From assembly GCA_020443345.1 (NCBI GenBank), contig JAGRIH010000017.1, positions 1 to 33,980 of the forward strand: a DNA stretch of 33,980 bases, written 5' to 3'. The position numbers were made by a program, and so were the translations under genes. The stretch comes from Halioglobus sp. (GTDB lineage: Bacteria > Pseudomonadota > Gammaproteobacteria > Pseudomonadales > Halieaceae). Below, piece after piece: positions 24,710 through 33,622 of this stretch (position 1 is its first letter; each line of letters begins with the position of its first letter). The notes below the pieces were generated by a model. That model worked only from the letters and a program-made list of their open reading frames with translations. It did not search any database and was not told the DNA's origin.

Positions 24710-25424
24710 ACCCGGTGTAGCGCAGCTGACGGGTCTGGATGAGTCGCACCTGGTGGCGGTGGGCGATGGCCAGCGCTTGCGCGAAGAAGTCGCGGCGGCG
24801 TTCACCGCCCTGCGGGACGATGCCCGCAGGGCGGGCTTCGAGCTGGCGATCGCCAGCGGCTTTCGCTCCTATCACCGGCAGTTGGCGATCTGGAATGCCA
24901 AGGCCACCGGCGCGCGGGCAGTGCACGACGATGCCGGTCGGGTGCTCGATCTGGCGCGGCTCACGCCGACACGGCGGCTGCACGCCATGCTGCGCTTTTC
25001 GGCCATTCCCGGTACCTCCCGCCATCACTGGGGTACGGACCTGGACGTTTACGACGCAGCGGCGCTACCGACCGGCTACGCGCTGCAGTTGTCGCCGCGG
25101 GAAGTGGCTGCCGGAGGCATGTTCGACCCCCTGCACCGCTGGCTGGATCAGCGCATGGCTGCCGATCGATCCCACGGCTTTTTCCGGCCCTACCACCGGG
25201 ACTGCGGCGGTGTCGCGCCGGAGCGCTGGCACTTGAGCTATGCGCCGCTCGCCGTCCGTTACGCGGCGCTGCTGGACCGCGCCATGCTGATCCGGTGCTG
25301 GGACTGCGCCCCGGCGGGCGCATCGCTGCAACTGCGTGCACAGATCGAGCGGGAGCTGGCGCAGCTCATGGAGCGCTATGTCGCGGTCCCCGACGGCTGG
25401 TGCCCATCACACGGCTGGGCGTGA
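24690..25424 (+). CDS. M15 family D-alanyl-D-alanine carboxypeptidase-like protein
   Basis: The 244-residue product belongs to the VanY/DdcY-like M15B zinc peptidases, which trim D-Ala from peptidoglycan stems. Visible motifs are ASGFRSYHRQLAIWNAKA, the zinc-ligand motif SRHHWGTDLDVYD (His and Asp), and PERWHLSYAP (third ligand His with the preceding catalytic acid). No signal peptide or lipobox is visible, which is unusual for an envelope enzyme; export by another route or a cytoplasmic role such as muropeptide recycling remains open. GTG 24690 lies within sfsA (20-base overlap), and GTG 24699 is a close alternative. Confidence 0.85.
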   Translation: MTPVAAEPGVAQLTGLDESHLVAVGDGQRLREEVAAAFTALRDDARRAGFELAIASGFRSYHRQLAIWNAKATGARAVHDDAGRVLDLARLTPTRRLHAMLRFSAIPGTSRHHWGTDLDVYDAAALPTGYALQLSPREVAAGGMFDPLHRWLDQRMAADRSHGFFRPYHRDCGGVAPERWHLSYAPLAVRYAALLDRAMLIRCWDCAPAGASLQLRAQIERELAQLMERYVAVPDGWCPSHGWA

Positions 25425-25465
25425 GGCGATCGGCTCTCCGGCGGGCGCACCGGTGCGGGAAGCGG

Positions 25466-26113
25466 TTACAGCCCCTGTTGCCGGCTGCCGTTGTGCAGGT
25501 GCCCGAAGTGATTCTGGTAGTCGAGCTCGGATGCCGCGATAACCTTCAGGGCCTCCTCGCGGCCGTAGACAAAATCGACTTTGATATCCGTCTCTCTGCC
25601 CGGGATCATTTTGTAGGTGGCGAAATAGTGCTGCAGCCGTTCAGTGTAGATGGCCGGCAGGTCGGCGATATCGTGTACGTCGCCCCAGATGTTGTCGCCG
25701 GCCAGCACCGCGACGATTTTATCGTCGGCCTCGCCGCCGTCGATCATCTGAATGCCGCCCACCACGCGCGCTTTCAGTACGATGTCGGCGCGAGTGATAT
25801 GCCGCTCCGAGAATACGCAGATATCCAGCGGGTCGCCGTCGGCCTCCTCGACATCGGGGCAGCGCTTGGCGACTTCTTCGGCACAGTAGGTGCGCGGGAT
25901 AAAACCGTACAGGGCCGGCGGGCTGGAGGTGGTGCGCTGCGGCCGATCGACCATCAGAAAGCCGGACGCCTTGTCCAGCTCGTACTTGACCACGTCGGCC
26001 GGGGTCATTTCGACGTATACCTTGACGATATCTGCGGCTGCGTCGTCGGGGCGCGTGTGCAGGCCGTGCCAGGGGTGGCGGCGCCAGCGGTTAAAATTCT
26101 CGTTGCTGTACAT
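25466..26113 (-). CDS. ppa: Inorganic pyrophosphatase, family I
   Basis: Ppa hydrolyses pyrophosphate to phosphate, pulling biosynthetic reactions forward. From ATG 26113 the product is 215 residues. It has VKYELDKASGFLMVDRP, YGFIPRTYC, the metal-binding signature DGDPLDICVFSE, a second acidic motif GGEADDKIVAVLAGD, and FATYKMIPGRETDIKVDFVYG. It is longer than E. coli Ppa (176) and resembles a subset of family I enzymes with extra N- and C-terminal residues. The frame is open upstream to 26299 but MYSNENFNRW is the natural start. It follows pfp by 142 bases with a candidate promoter between them. Confidence 0.93.
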   Translation of the reverse strand: MYSNENFNRWRRHPWHGLHTRPDDAAADIVKVYVEMTPADVVKYELDKASGFLMVDRPQRTTSSPPALYGFIPRTYCAEEVAKRCPDVEEADGDPLDICVFSERHITRADIVLKARVVGGIQMIDGGEADDKIVAVLAGDNIWGDVHDIADLPAIYTERLQHYFATYKMIPGRETDIKVDFVYGREEALKVIAASELDYQNHFGHLHNGSRQQGL

Positions 26114-26170
26114 GGGCGAAATCCTCGCGGTTGCGATGCTAAAAAAACGGGCTGAGCGGAAAAGGCGCGC

Positions 26171-26176
26171 ATTGTA
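26171..26176 (-). promoter_or_regulatory. Possible -10 element for ppa
   Basis: Minus-strand TACAAT matches five of six bases of the -10 consensus, 58 bases upstream of the ppa start in the pfp-ppa gap. No good -35 box lies at normal spacing. A 6-bp hairpin (26209-26223) precedes it. Confidence 0.3.
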
Positions 26177-26255
26177 CAGCGAAAGGCGGGTAAAATCCCG
26201 ACTGAATCCGGCAACTATTGCCGACAGGCTAGGCCTCGGCTCCTGGGGCAGGCAG

Positions 26256-27518
26256 CTACAGTTTGAACTGCGTCTGGAGCTTTTTCGGCACCACCACATT
26301 CTTCAGCCGCACATACTGCGGCATGCCCTTGCGGTACTCGGGATAGGCCTCGCCCTGGATCAGGGGCGCCAGGTAGGCCCGGGCCTCATCGGTGATATTG
26401 AAGCCGTCACGACTGATGTAGCTGCGCGGCATTTTCTTCTCGCGATTGGCCACCTCGTGCAACGGGGCTGCCCCGATATGCCAACTGTAGCGCTTGCCGC
26501 CGCCGCGCACGATACACGGCATGACGGCATTGTCGCCGCGCAGGGCGAACTCCACCGCTGCCCTGCCCACGGCGTAGGCCTGGTCGACATCGGTCTGTGA
26601 GGCGATGTGGCGCGCCGAGCGCTGCAGGTAGTCGGCCACCGCCCAGTGGTACTTGTAACCCAGCTCCGCCTTGACCATCGCCGCCAGGGTGGGCGCCAGC
26701 CCGCCCAGTTGGCTGTGGCCGAAGGCGTCTTTCAGGCCCGACTCGGCCAGGAACGTTCCGTCCCGGTACTGCGTGCCCTCGGACGCGACAATGACGCAGT
26801 AGCCACAGCGCTCGACCGTGCGTTTTACCCGGGCCAGGAAACGCTCGCGATGGAAGGCGATCTCCGGGAACAGGATGATGTGCGGGGCATCGTCCTCGCG
26901 CTCGGCTGCCAGGCCGGAGGCGGCGGCAATCCAGCCCGCGTGACGGCCCATGACCTCCAGGATGAATACCTTGGTGGAAGTCTCGCACATCGAGGCGACA
27001 TCCAGCGCGGCCTCGCGGGTGGAGATGGCGATGTACTTGGCCACCGAGCCGAAGCCGGGGCAGTTGTCGGTCAGCGGCAGGTCGTTGTCGATGGTTTTGG
27101 GAATGTGGATCGCCTGCAGCGGATAGCCCATCGACTCGCTCAACTGGGACACCTTGAGGCAGGTGTCGGCGGAATCACCGCCGCCGTTGTAGAAGAAGTA
27201 GCCGATGTCGTGGGCCCGGAACACCTCCAGCAGCCTTTCGTATTCGGCGGGGTTTTGTGCCAGGTCTTGCAGCTTGTGGCGGCAGGAACCGAAAGCGCCC
27301 GCCGGTGTGGTGAGCAGGCCGCGGATGGCGGCTTTGCTCTCCCGGCCGGTATCGATCAGCTCCTCGCGCAGGGCGCCGATAATGCCGTTGCGGCCGGCGT
27401 AGACCTTATTGATGCGGTCGCGGTGCGCCCGGGCGGTTTCAATGACACCGCAGGCAGAGGCATTGATGACGGCGGTGACGCCTCCGGACTGGGCGTAGAA
27501 TGCGTTTTTTCCTGGCAT
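26256..27518 (-). CDS. pfp: Pyrophosphate-dependent 6-phosphofructokinase
   Basis: This enzyme reversibly converts fructose 6-phosphate and PPi to fructose 1,6-bisphosphate. From ATG 27518 the product is 420 residues, longer than ATP-PFK (320). Recognisable PFK elements are AQSGGVTAVINAS at the phosphate-binding N terminus, FYNGGGDSADTCLKV (the donor-binding GGD region), PKTIDNDLPLTDNCPGFGSVAKY with the catalytic TIDND, and LEVMGRHAGWIAAASGLA for sugar binding. An Asp after GG and a Lys before TIDND are features linked to PPi rather than ATP use. ATG 27536 upstream is an alternative; GGAAG favours 27518. It is oriented with ppa, whose substrate is the phosphate donor here. Donor specificity is inferred. 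Confidence 0.88.
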   Translation of the reverse strand: MPGKNAFYAQSGGVTAVINASACGVIETARAHRDRINKVYAGRNGIIGALREELIDTGRESKAAIRGLLTTPAGAFGSCRHKLQDLAQNPAEYERLLEVFRAHDIGYFFYNGGGDSADTCLKVSQLSESMGYPLQAIHIPKTIDNDLPLTDNCPGFGSVAKYIAISTREAALDVASMCETSTKVFILEVMGRHAGWIAAASGLAAEREDDAPHIILFPEIAFHRERFLARVKRTVERCGYCVIVASEGTQYRDGTFLAESGLKDAFGHSQLGGLAPTLAAMVKAELGYKYHWAVADYLQRSARHIASQTDVDQAYAVGRAAVEFALRGDNAVMPCIVRGGGKRYSWHIGAAPLHEVANREKKMPRSYISRDGFNITDEARAYLAPLIQGEAYPEYRKGMPQYVRLKNVVVPKKLQTQFKL

Positions 27519-27646
27519 AGGTTTACGGGCTTCCATTGTGGCGGACCGGCGGTGTAGTCCGCTGCTTTCACCATGCCGGTCATGATACGAAAACTGGACG
27601 CGTTTGTGGACTCATCACGCAACTATTACCGCATCGCCGCTGCGTC

Positions 27647-27663
27647 TTGCGCCTGTGGCGCAA
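27647..27663 (+). other. Short inverted repeat upstream of mpl
   Basis: TTGCGCC (27647-27653) and GGCGCAA (27657-27663) form a perfect 7-bp inverted repeat around TGT, about 47 bases before the mpl start, in the pfp-mpl divergent region. It could be an operator or a small leader hairpin; nothing identifies a binding protein. Confidence 0.35.
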
Positions 27664-27709
27664 CGCGTGTCGCGTGCTACCATGTGCCGCTTCGTTGGGG
27701 AGAGACTCG

Positions 27710-29116
27710 TTGACCAGACATATTCATATCCTGGGTATCTGCGGCACCTTTATGGGCGGTGTCGCCCTGCTCGCCCGCGAGCTGGGGTATCGGGTCACGG
27801 GCTCCGACGCCAACGTCTACCCCCCCATGAGTACCCAGCTGGAAGCGGCGGGCATCACGCTGCTGCCGGGTTACCTCCCAGAACACCTCGCCGCGCGCCC
27901 CGACTGCGTCGTCGTGGGCAATGCCATGAGCCGCGGCAACCCGGCTATCGAGTATCTGCTCGACGCCGGCCTGCCCTATACCTCGGGCCCCCAGTGGCTG
28001 GCGGAGCACCTGCTGCACGACAAGTGGGTGCTGGCGGTAGCCGGCACTCACGGCAAGACCACCACCAGCAGTATGCTGGCGTGGATACTGGACTATGCCG
28101 GGCTGGCACCGGGTTTTCTGATCGGCGGGGTGCCGGTGAACTTCGGCCGGTCGGCGCGCGGCTCGGATTCGGGGTTTTTCGTGGTGGAAGCCGACGAGTA
28201 CGACACCGCCTTTTTCGACAAGCGCTCCAAGTTCGTGCACTACCGGCCGCGCACGCTGGCCATCAACAACCTGGAGTACGATCACGCGGACATATTCGCC
28301 GATCTGGCGGCGATACAGCGGCAGTTTCACCACCTGGTGCGCTGTGTGCCGGGCAGCGGGCTGATCGTGCACCGCGCCGGCGCAGCAGCTATCGACGCGA
28401 CCCTGGCCATGGGTTGCTGGACGCCGACGACGTCTTTTGCCATCGGCCTGCAGCATAAAGACGTGCAGTGGCGGGCTGAGCTGCTGGGCCGGGACGGCAC
28501 CGCCTTTCGCGTGCACGCGGGCGGCGCGCAGCCCGTCGAGATTCAGTGGCCGCACTGCGGCTGCCACAATGTCGAAAACGCGCTCAGTGCCATGGCCGCC
28601 GCCCGGCACGCGGGTGTGCCGCCGGAAGTCGCGGCACGCGCCCTGGCGGAGTTTGGCGGTGTCAAGCGCCGGCTGGAGACGCTCGGCACCGTGCGCGGTG
28701 TCACCGTGTACGACGACTTTGCCCACCATCCCACCGCCATCGCCGCGACGCTGCAGGGGCTGCGCGCCCGCGGCGGTGGCGGTCGTCTGATTGCGCTGAT
28801 CGAGCCGCGCTCCAATACCATGCGGATGGGAGAACACCGCGCGCAACTGGCGCGGGCGACCGCGGCGGCGGATCGGGTCTACTGGTTCCAGCCGCCGGGG
28901 TTGGACTGGTCGCTGGACAGTGTGGTGGCAGCCGGCACCGCGCAGGCGACACTGGTCGACGACGTCGCACAACTGGTGCGGCAGGTGGCCGGCGAGGCGC
29001 GCGCCGGCGACCAGGTGGTGATTATGAGCAACGGTGGCTTCGGCGGCGTGCACCCGAAACTGCTGCAGGCGCTGCAGGCGCGCGCGATACACGAGGTGCA
29101 AGAGAGTTGTGACTGA
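27710..29116 (+). CDS. mpl: UDP-N-acetylmuramate:L-alanyl-gamma-D-glutamyl-meso-diaminopimelate ligase
   Basis: Mpl attaches recycled murein tripeptide to UDP-MurNAc, returning cell-wall material to synthesis. From TTG 27710 the product is 468 residues. It begins TRHIHILGICGTFMGGVALLARELG, then SDANVYPPMS, the ATP-binding AVAGTHGKTTTSSMLAW, EADEYDTAFFDKRSKFVHY, NNLEYDHADIFADL, YDDFAHHPTAIAATLQ, and EPRSNTMRMGEH, and ends with MSNGGFGGVHPKLL. The annotated frame is open upstream to 27536, but GGGGAGAG sits just before the TTG and the E. coli start aligns there. The next gene begins two bases after, or within, its stop. Confidence 0.95.
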   Translation: MTRHIHILGICGTFMGGVALLARELGYRVTGSDANVYPPMSTQLEAAGITLLPGYLPEHLAARPDCVVVGNAMSRGNPAIEYLLDAGLPYTSGPQWLAEHLLHDKWVLAVAGTHGKTTTSSMLAWILDYAGLAPGFLIGGVPVNFGRSARGSDSGFFVVEADEYDTAFFDKRSKFVHYRPRTLAINNLEYDHADIFADLAAIQRQFHHLVRCVPGSGLIVHRAGAAAIDATLAMGCWTPTTSFAIGLQHKDVQWRAELLGRDGTAFRVHAGGAQPVEIQWPHCGCHNVENALSAMAAARHAGVPPEVAARALAEFGGVKRRLETLGTVRGVTVYDDFAHHPTAIAATLQGLRARGGGGRLIALIEPRSNTMRMGEHRAQLARATAAADRVYWFQPPGLDWSLDSVVAAGTAQATLVDDVAQLVRQVAGEARAGDQVVIMSNGGFGGVHPKLLQALQARAIHEVQESCD

Positions 29117-29117
29117 A

Positions 29118-31712
29118 ATGCTGCGCACCGCTTACGACGCCGCGATACTGCGGCGCCCCGCGCTTTCGCTGCTGCTGGTGGCGCTGCTGGTGGCCGCCTG
29201 TGCCACGCAGATCGACAAGATCAAGCTGGACGCGTCCGCCGACTCGCTGCTGCTGCAGGGCGACCCCTCGCTGGAATTCTACCGCCAGGCGAGTGCGCGC
29301 TACCGCTCGGAGGATTTCCTGCTGATCACCTGGCAGCCGCAGGCGCCGCTGCTGTCGCCTGAATCGCTGCAACCGCTGGGCCGCATGGCCGATGAACTGC
29401 GCGCCCTGGGGGGGGTCTCCTCGGTGGTGACGGTCCTGGATGTGCCGCTGCTGGAGAGCCCGCCGGTGAGCCTGTCGGAGATTACCTCGGGCGAGCCGCT
29501 GCCCACGCTGGCGACACCGGGGCTGGATATGAGCCTGGCCCTGCGCGAGCTGACCACCAGCCCCATCTACGCCGATCTGCTGGTTTCGCGCGATGGCAAG
29601 ACCAGCGCGGTGCAGATCAACCTGGAGCGGGACGAGCGCTACTACAGTCTGCTCGATAAGCGCGAGGCGCTGCGTACCAAGCGCGAAAGCGAGGGTCTGT
29701 CGCCGGCCGAGGAACACAGTTTGCGCGACGTCGAAGCCGCCTTCAAGGCACATACCGCGGTGATGCTGGAAGAGCAGGACACGCTGGTCAAGCGTGTGCG
29801 GGAGATCGGCGCGCAATACTCGACATACGCCAGGATATTCGTGGGCGGGGTGCCCATGATCGCAGTGGACATGGTGAATTTCGTGGCCAACGATGTGGTG
29901 GTGTTTGGCAGCGCCATCCTGGGTGTCATGTTGCTGGTGCTGGCCATTATTTTCCGGCGCGCGCGCTGGGTCGTGATACCGCTGGTAACCTGTAGTGCGA
30001 CGAGTGTCATCATGCTGGGCCTGCTCGGTGCCCTGGACTGGCGCATGACCGTCATCTCCTCCAACTTTGTGGCGGTCCTGCTGATTATCACGCTGTCCCT
30101 CACCATCCATCTGATCGTGCGTTATCGCGAACTGCACGCCGCCGACCCCGACGGCGACCTGCACCAGCGCGTGTTGCGCAGTATGCAGTTGATGGCAGTG
30201 CCGTGTCTGTATACAGCGGTGACCACCATGGTGGCGTTTATGTCGCTGGTGGTATCAGGTATACAGCCGGTGATTGATTTTGGCTGGATGATGACCATTG
30301 GCATCGTGGTGGGCATATTGATGGCTTTTATCGTGGTGCCGTGCATGATGCTGGTGTGGCCGGCGGGTAAACCCCATCGGCACGCCGGCAGCGATCCGCC
30401 GCTGACTGCGTATTTCGCGCGGCTGGCGGATGATCGGGGACGCGCCATCGTGGTGGTGTCCCTGGCTCTGGTGGTAGTGACCCTAGTGGGTATCACGCGC
30501 CTGCAGGTGGAGAACCGCTTTATCGACTATTTTGACAAGTCGACGGAAATCTACCAGGGCATGCAACTGCTCGACTCGCAACTGGGCGGCACGATTCCAC
30601 TGGATATCCTGTTGCGCCCGCCCGATGCGGCGGCGCCCCTGCCGGGACTGGACGTTCCACCGGCAGCCGCAGTGGCGCCGGTGGCCGAGGACGATCCCTT
30701 CGCCAGTGACGGCGATGACTTTGCCCTTTCTTCCGCCGCAGAGACTGAACCGGGGTGGGACGACGAATTCGACAGCGACACAGACGTGTTCGCCGCGGCC
30801 GACGATGCCTTTGTACCCAGTTACTGGTTCAGCCTGGCCGGTATGCGCGATCTCGACACCGTGCACAACTATGTCGACTCGCTGCCCGAGACCGGCAAGG
30901 TGCTGTCGCTGTCCACTATTTTCACCGTCATCAAACACCTGATGGGCGAGGACGTCGGCAGCGTGGAGCTGGCGCTGGTGCAAAAGAGCCTGCCCGAGAA
31001 TATCAGGGCGATGATGGTCGACCCGTACTTTTCTGCGGACAATGAAGAAGCCAGGATTACCGTGCGGGTCAAGGAGACCAGCAAGAGCCTGCGCCGCGAC
31101 CAGTTTCTGAAGGATCTGCACCGGCACCTGGTACAAACCCTAGGCTTTGCGCCGGAGCGGGTGCACTTCACCGGCATGCTGGTGCTGTACAACAATGTGC
31201 TGCAAAGCCTGTTCCGCTCGCAGATCCTCACGCTCGGGGCGGTGTTTCTGGCCATCCTCGCCATGTTTTTGGTGCTGTTTCGCTCCCTCTCACTGGCGCT
31301 GATCGCACTGGCGCCAAACGTGCTGGCCGCGGGCATGGTGCTGGGGATCATGGGGCTGCTGGGTATACCGCTGGATATCATGACCATCACCATCGCGGCG
31401 ATCGTCGTGGGCATGGGGGTGGATGACTGTATTCACTACGTGCATCGCTACATGCGCGAGTTTCCCGTGGACAGGAACTACCGCGCCGCCCTGTACCGCT
31501 GCCACAACAGTATCGGCCGCGCCATGTATTACACCACGGTCACGGTAATCATCGGTTTTTCCACTCTGACCCTGTCCAACTTTACGCCCACCATCCACTT
31601 TGGCCTGCTCACGGTGGTGGCGATGACTGTCGCGGTACTGGGGGCCCTGTTGCTGTTGCCGCGCCTGATCGTCCTGCTGCGGCCATTGGGCCCGGAAGCG
31701 CCGGCTGCCTGA
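29118..31712 (+). CDS. RND superfamily (MMPL-type) exporter
   Basis: The 864-residue protein has the two-repeat layout of COG1033-type RND exporters. An N-terminal hydrophobic segment at about 14-28 ends in the lipobox-like VAAC. A periplasmic domain leads to a block of five or six helices at about 255-415. A second helix at about 440-460, a second periplasmic domain, and a final helix block at about 695-860 follow (including ITIAAIVVGMGVDDCIHYVHRYMRE, the acidic GxxxDD-type motif of the family). The second periplasmic domain contains an acidic insert at about 520-565 rich in Asp and Glu. The start may be GTG 29109, overlapping the mpl stop, or ATG 29118. Substrates are unknown; related proteins export lipids or hydrophobic compounds. 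Confidence 0.85.
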   Translation: MLRTAYDAAILRRPALSLLLVALLVAACATQIDKIKLDASADSLLLQGDPSLEFYRQASARYRSEDFLLITWQPQAPLLSPESLQPLGRMADELRALGGVSSVVTVLDVPLLESPPVSLSEITSGEPLPTLATPGLDMSLALRELTTSPIYADLLVSRDGKTSAVQINLERDERYYSLLDKREALRTKRESEGLSPAEEHSLRDVEAAFKAHTAVMLEEQDTLVKRVREIGAQYSTYARIFVGGVPMIAVDMVNFVANDVVVFGSAILGVMLLVLAIIFRRARWVVIPLVTCSATSVIMLGLLGALDWRMTVISSNFVAVLLIITLSLTIHLIVRYRELHAADPDGDLHQRVLRSMQLMAVPCLYTAVTTMVAFMSLVVSGIQPVIDFGWMMTIGIVVGILMAFIVVPCMMLVWPAGKPHRHAGSDPPLTAYFARLADDRGRAIVVVSLALVVVTLVGITRLQVENRFIDYFDKSTEIYQGMQLLDSQLGGTIPLDILLRPPDAAAPLPGLDVPPAAAVAPVAEDDPFASDGDDFALSSAAETEPGWDDEFDSDTDVFAAADDAFVPSYWFSLAGMRDLDTVHNYVDSLPETGKVLSLSTIFTVIKHLMGEDVGSVELALVQKSLPENIRAMMVDPYFSADNEEARITVRVKETSKSLRRDQFLKDLHRHLVQTLGFAPERVHFTGMLVLYNNVLQSLFRSQILTLGAVFLAILAMFLVLFRSLSLALIALAPNVLAAGMVLGIMGLLGIPLDIMTITIAAIVVGMGVDDCIHYVHRYMREFPVDRNYRAALYRCHNSIGRAMYYTTVTVIIGFSTLTLSNFTPTIHFGLLTVVAMTVAVLGALLLLPRLIVLLRPLGPEAPAA

Positions 31713-31783
31713 TACGGCCGTGTCTGTCGCCATCGCGCAGGCGCGGCTGACCCGGCGTCGCTCCGCCTGTGGCGTCCGGCACG

Positions 31784-32419
31784 CTAGTCTAAATCGGGCA
31801 GCCAGCCGCCGAACTCCTTCCAGCGGTTGACGATCGCGCAGAACAGTTCTGCCGTGCGCTGCGCATCGTAGGCTGCGCAGTGCGCTGCGTTGCTGTCAAA
31901 ATCGATGCCGGCCGCGGCGCAGGCTTTGGCCAGCACCGTCTGCCCGTAGGCCAGACCGGACAGCGTGGCGGTGTCAAAAAATGAAAAGGGATGGAAGGGG
32001 TTGCGCTTGATACCGCAGCGCTCCACCGCGGCGTTGATAAAGCCCGCATCGAAATGCGCGTTGTGCCCGACCAGGATGGCACGGCTGCACTTCTGCTCCC
32101 GGATTTCCTTGCGCACCACGCGAAACAACTGGTCCAGCGCCTCGGCCTCGGGCACCGCTTCGCGAAACGGGTGGAAGGGGTCGATGCCGGTAAAATCCAG
32201 TGCCGCCTGTTCGATGTTGGCGCCCGCGAAGGGCTGCACGTGAAAGTCGTGGGTGCGGTGCACCGCCAGCAGTCCGTCATCGTCCATGCGCACGATGCTG
32301 GCCGCGATTTCCAGCACGGCGTCGGTGGCTGCCATGAAGCCTCCGGTCTCCAGGTCCACGACCACCGGCAAAAAGCCGCGAAAGCGATCGCAGATGCGCT
32401 GTTCGGTGGGACTGCTCAA
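31784..32419 (-). CDS. rnt: Ribonuclease T
   Basis: RNase T is a DEDDh 3'-5' exoribonuclease that finishes the 3' ends of tRNA and 23S rRNA and turns over tRNA CCA ends. The 211-residue product has exonuclease motif [11 protein letters not shown], motif II around [18 protein letters not shown], and motif [17 protein letters not shown] with the catalytic His. [21 protein letters not shown] is also typical of RNase T. The start is TTG 32419, the only plausible one, with GGAGCAGG some 13 bases upstream. It lies 24 bases after pyrC, so the two are probably co-transcribed. Confidence 0.95.
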   Translation of the reverse strand: MSSPTEQRICDRFRGFLPVVVDLETGGFMAATDAVLEIAASIVRMDDDGLLAVHRTHDFHVQPFAGANIEQAALDFTGIDPFHPFREAVPEAEALDQLFRVVRKEIREQKCSRAILVGHNAHFDAGFINAAVERCGIKRNPFHPFSFFDTATLSGLAYGQTVLAKACAAAGIDFDSNAAHCAAYDAQRTAELFCAIVNRWKEFGGWLPDLD

Positions 32420-32443
32420 CGTGGGGTACGCCTGCTCCGGTTT

Positions 32444-33490
32444 TCAGGCATGCGCAGCCACTACCTGCCAGGCCACGGTCTCACCGGCGCGCAGGGGAGT
32501 CAGGAAGTCATCACCCAGCGGCAGTCGCTCGGCGACCTGCCAGCGCTGGCGCCGCAGGGTAATGCGCCCGTTGGCGTGGGGCAGCCGGTAGAAGTCGGCG
32601 CCGAAGCGAGCGGCAAAGTCCTCCAGTCGGTGTAGTGCCCCGGCCGCCTCGAACACTTCTGCGTACAACTCGATGGCCGCGTGCGCGGTGTACACGCCGG
32701 CGCAGCCGCAGCGAGTCTCCTTGTTGCCGGTACGGTGCGGCGCGGAGTCCGTGCCCAGGAAAAATCTGGGGTGGCCCGATGTCGCCGCCTCCAGCAGTGC
32801 CTGCTGGTGGGCGCGGCGCTTTACTATGGGCAGGCAGTAGTAGTGGGGCCGGATGCCCCCCGCCAGCATGTCGTTGCGATTGAGCAGCAGGTGGTGGGCC
32901 GTGATGGTGGCGGCCACGCGCTCGCCGGCGCTGCGCACAAACGCCACGGCTTCACGCGTGGTGATATGCTCCAGGACGATGCGCAAGCGCGGAAAGCGCT
33001 GGATCATGGGTGCCAGATGCCGGTCGATAAACACCCGCTCGCGATCGAAGATATCGATGTCCTGATCGGTCACCTCGCCGTGGATCAGCAGCGGCAGGTC
33101 CGCTGCCTCCATCGCCGCCAGTGCGGGGAAGATGCGCTCCAGCCGCGCCACCCCAGCGGAGGAATTGGTGGTCGCCCCGGCGGGGTAAAGCTTGACGGCA
33201 TGCACAAAATCCGCACTCGCGGCCAACTGAATTTCCGCGGCTGTCGTCGCGTCGGTCAGATAGAGCGTCATCAGGGGCTCGAAGCGAAGCGACAGCCGGT
33301 GCATCGCCGTCAGGATGCGCTCCCGGTAGGCCGCGGCGTGTGCCACCGTGACCACGGGCGGATTCAGGTTGGGCATGACAATGGCGCGCGCGAAACAGCG
33401 CGCCACGTCGGCGCAGGTGTGGGGCAGCGCCGCGCCGTCGCGCAGGTGTACGTGCCAGTCGTCGGGGCGGGCGATGGTCAGTTCAGTCAA
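32444..33490 (-). CDS. pyrC: Dihydroorotase (class II)
   Basis: PyrC cyclises carbamoyl-aspartate to dihydroorotate in pyrimidine synthesis. From TTG 33490 the product is 348 residues, exactly the E. coli length. It contains the zinc-binding [36 protein letters not shown], the carbamylated lysine region [42 protein letters not shown], and [15 protein letters not shown]. The frame is open far upstream, but the TTG, preceded by AGG, gives the family N terminus. It is divergent from argG, with 132 bases between them that must hold both promoters. Confidence 0.95.
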   Translation of the reverse strand: MTELTIARPDDWHVHLRDGAALPHTCADVARCFARAIVMPNLNPPVVTVAHAAAYRERILTAMHRLSLRFEPLMTLYLTDATTAAEIQLAASADFVHAVKLYPAGATTNSSAGVARLERIFPALAAMEAADLPLLIHGEVTDQDIDIFDRERVFIDRHLAPMIQRFPRLRIVLEHITTREAVAFVRSAGERVAATITAHHLLLNRNDMLAGGIRPHYYCLPIVKRRAHQQALLEAATSGHPRFFLGTDSAPHRTGNKETRCGCAGVYTAHAAIELYAEVFEAAGALHRLEDFAARFGADFYRLPHANGRITLRRQRWQVAERLPLGDDFLTPLRAGETVAWQVVAAHA

Positions 33491-33558
33491 GGGGAGCCTG
33501 TCACTTGCCGGAGCGAAGGTGAATGCTACCGTAAAGCGACGAGCGGCGGAATACGGGC

Positions 33559-33587
33559 TGGGCATTGCCTTGTCCCGAGAGTAAAAT
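33559..33587 (+). promoter_or_regulatory. Candidate argG promoter
   Basis: TGGGCA (33559-33564) and TAAAAT (33582-33587) are separated by 17 bases and lie 36 bases before the argG ATG. Four of six -35 bases and five of six -10 bases match consensus. Confidence 0.55.
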
Positions 33588-33622
33588 ATGCGGCCTTTTT
33601 TACCTGTTCGATGGAGTGCGTT

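Noticed and set aside
31713-31783. Imperfect CAGGCG/CGCCTG pairing between the exporter and rnt as a bidirectional terminator
   Set aside because: The stem is interrupted and no T run follows on either strand.
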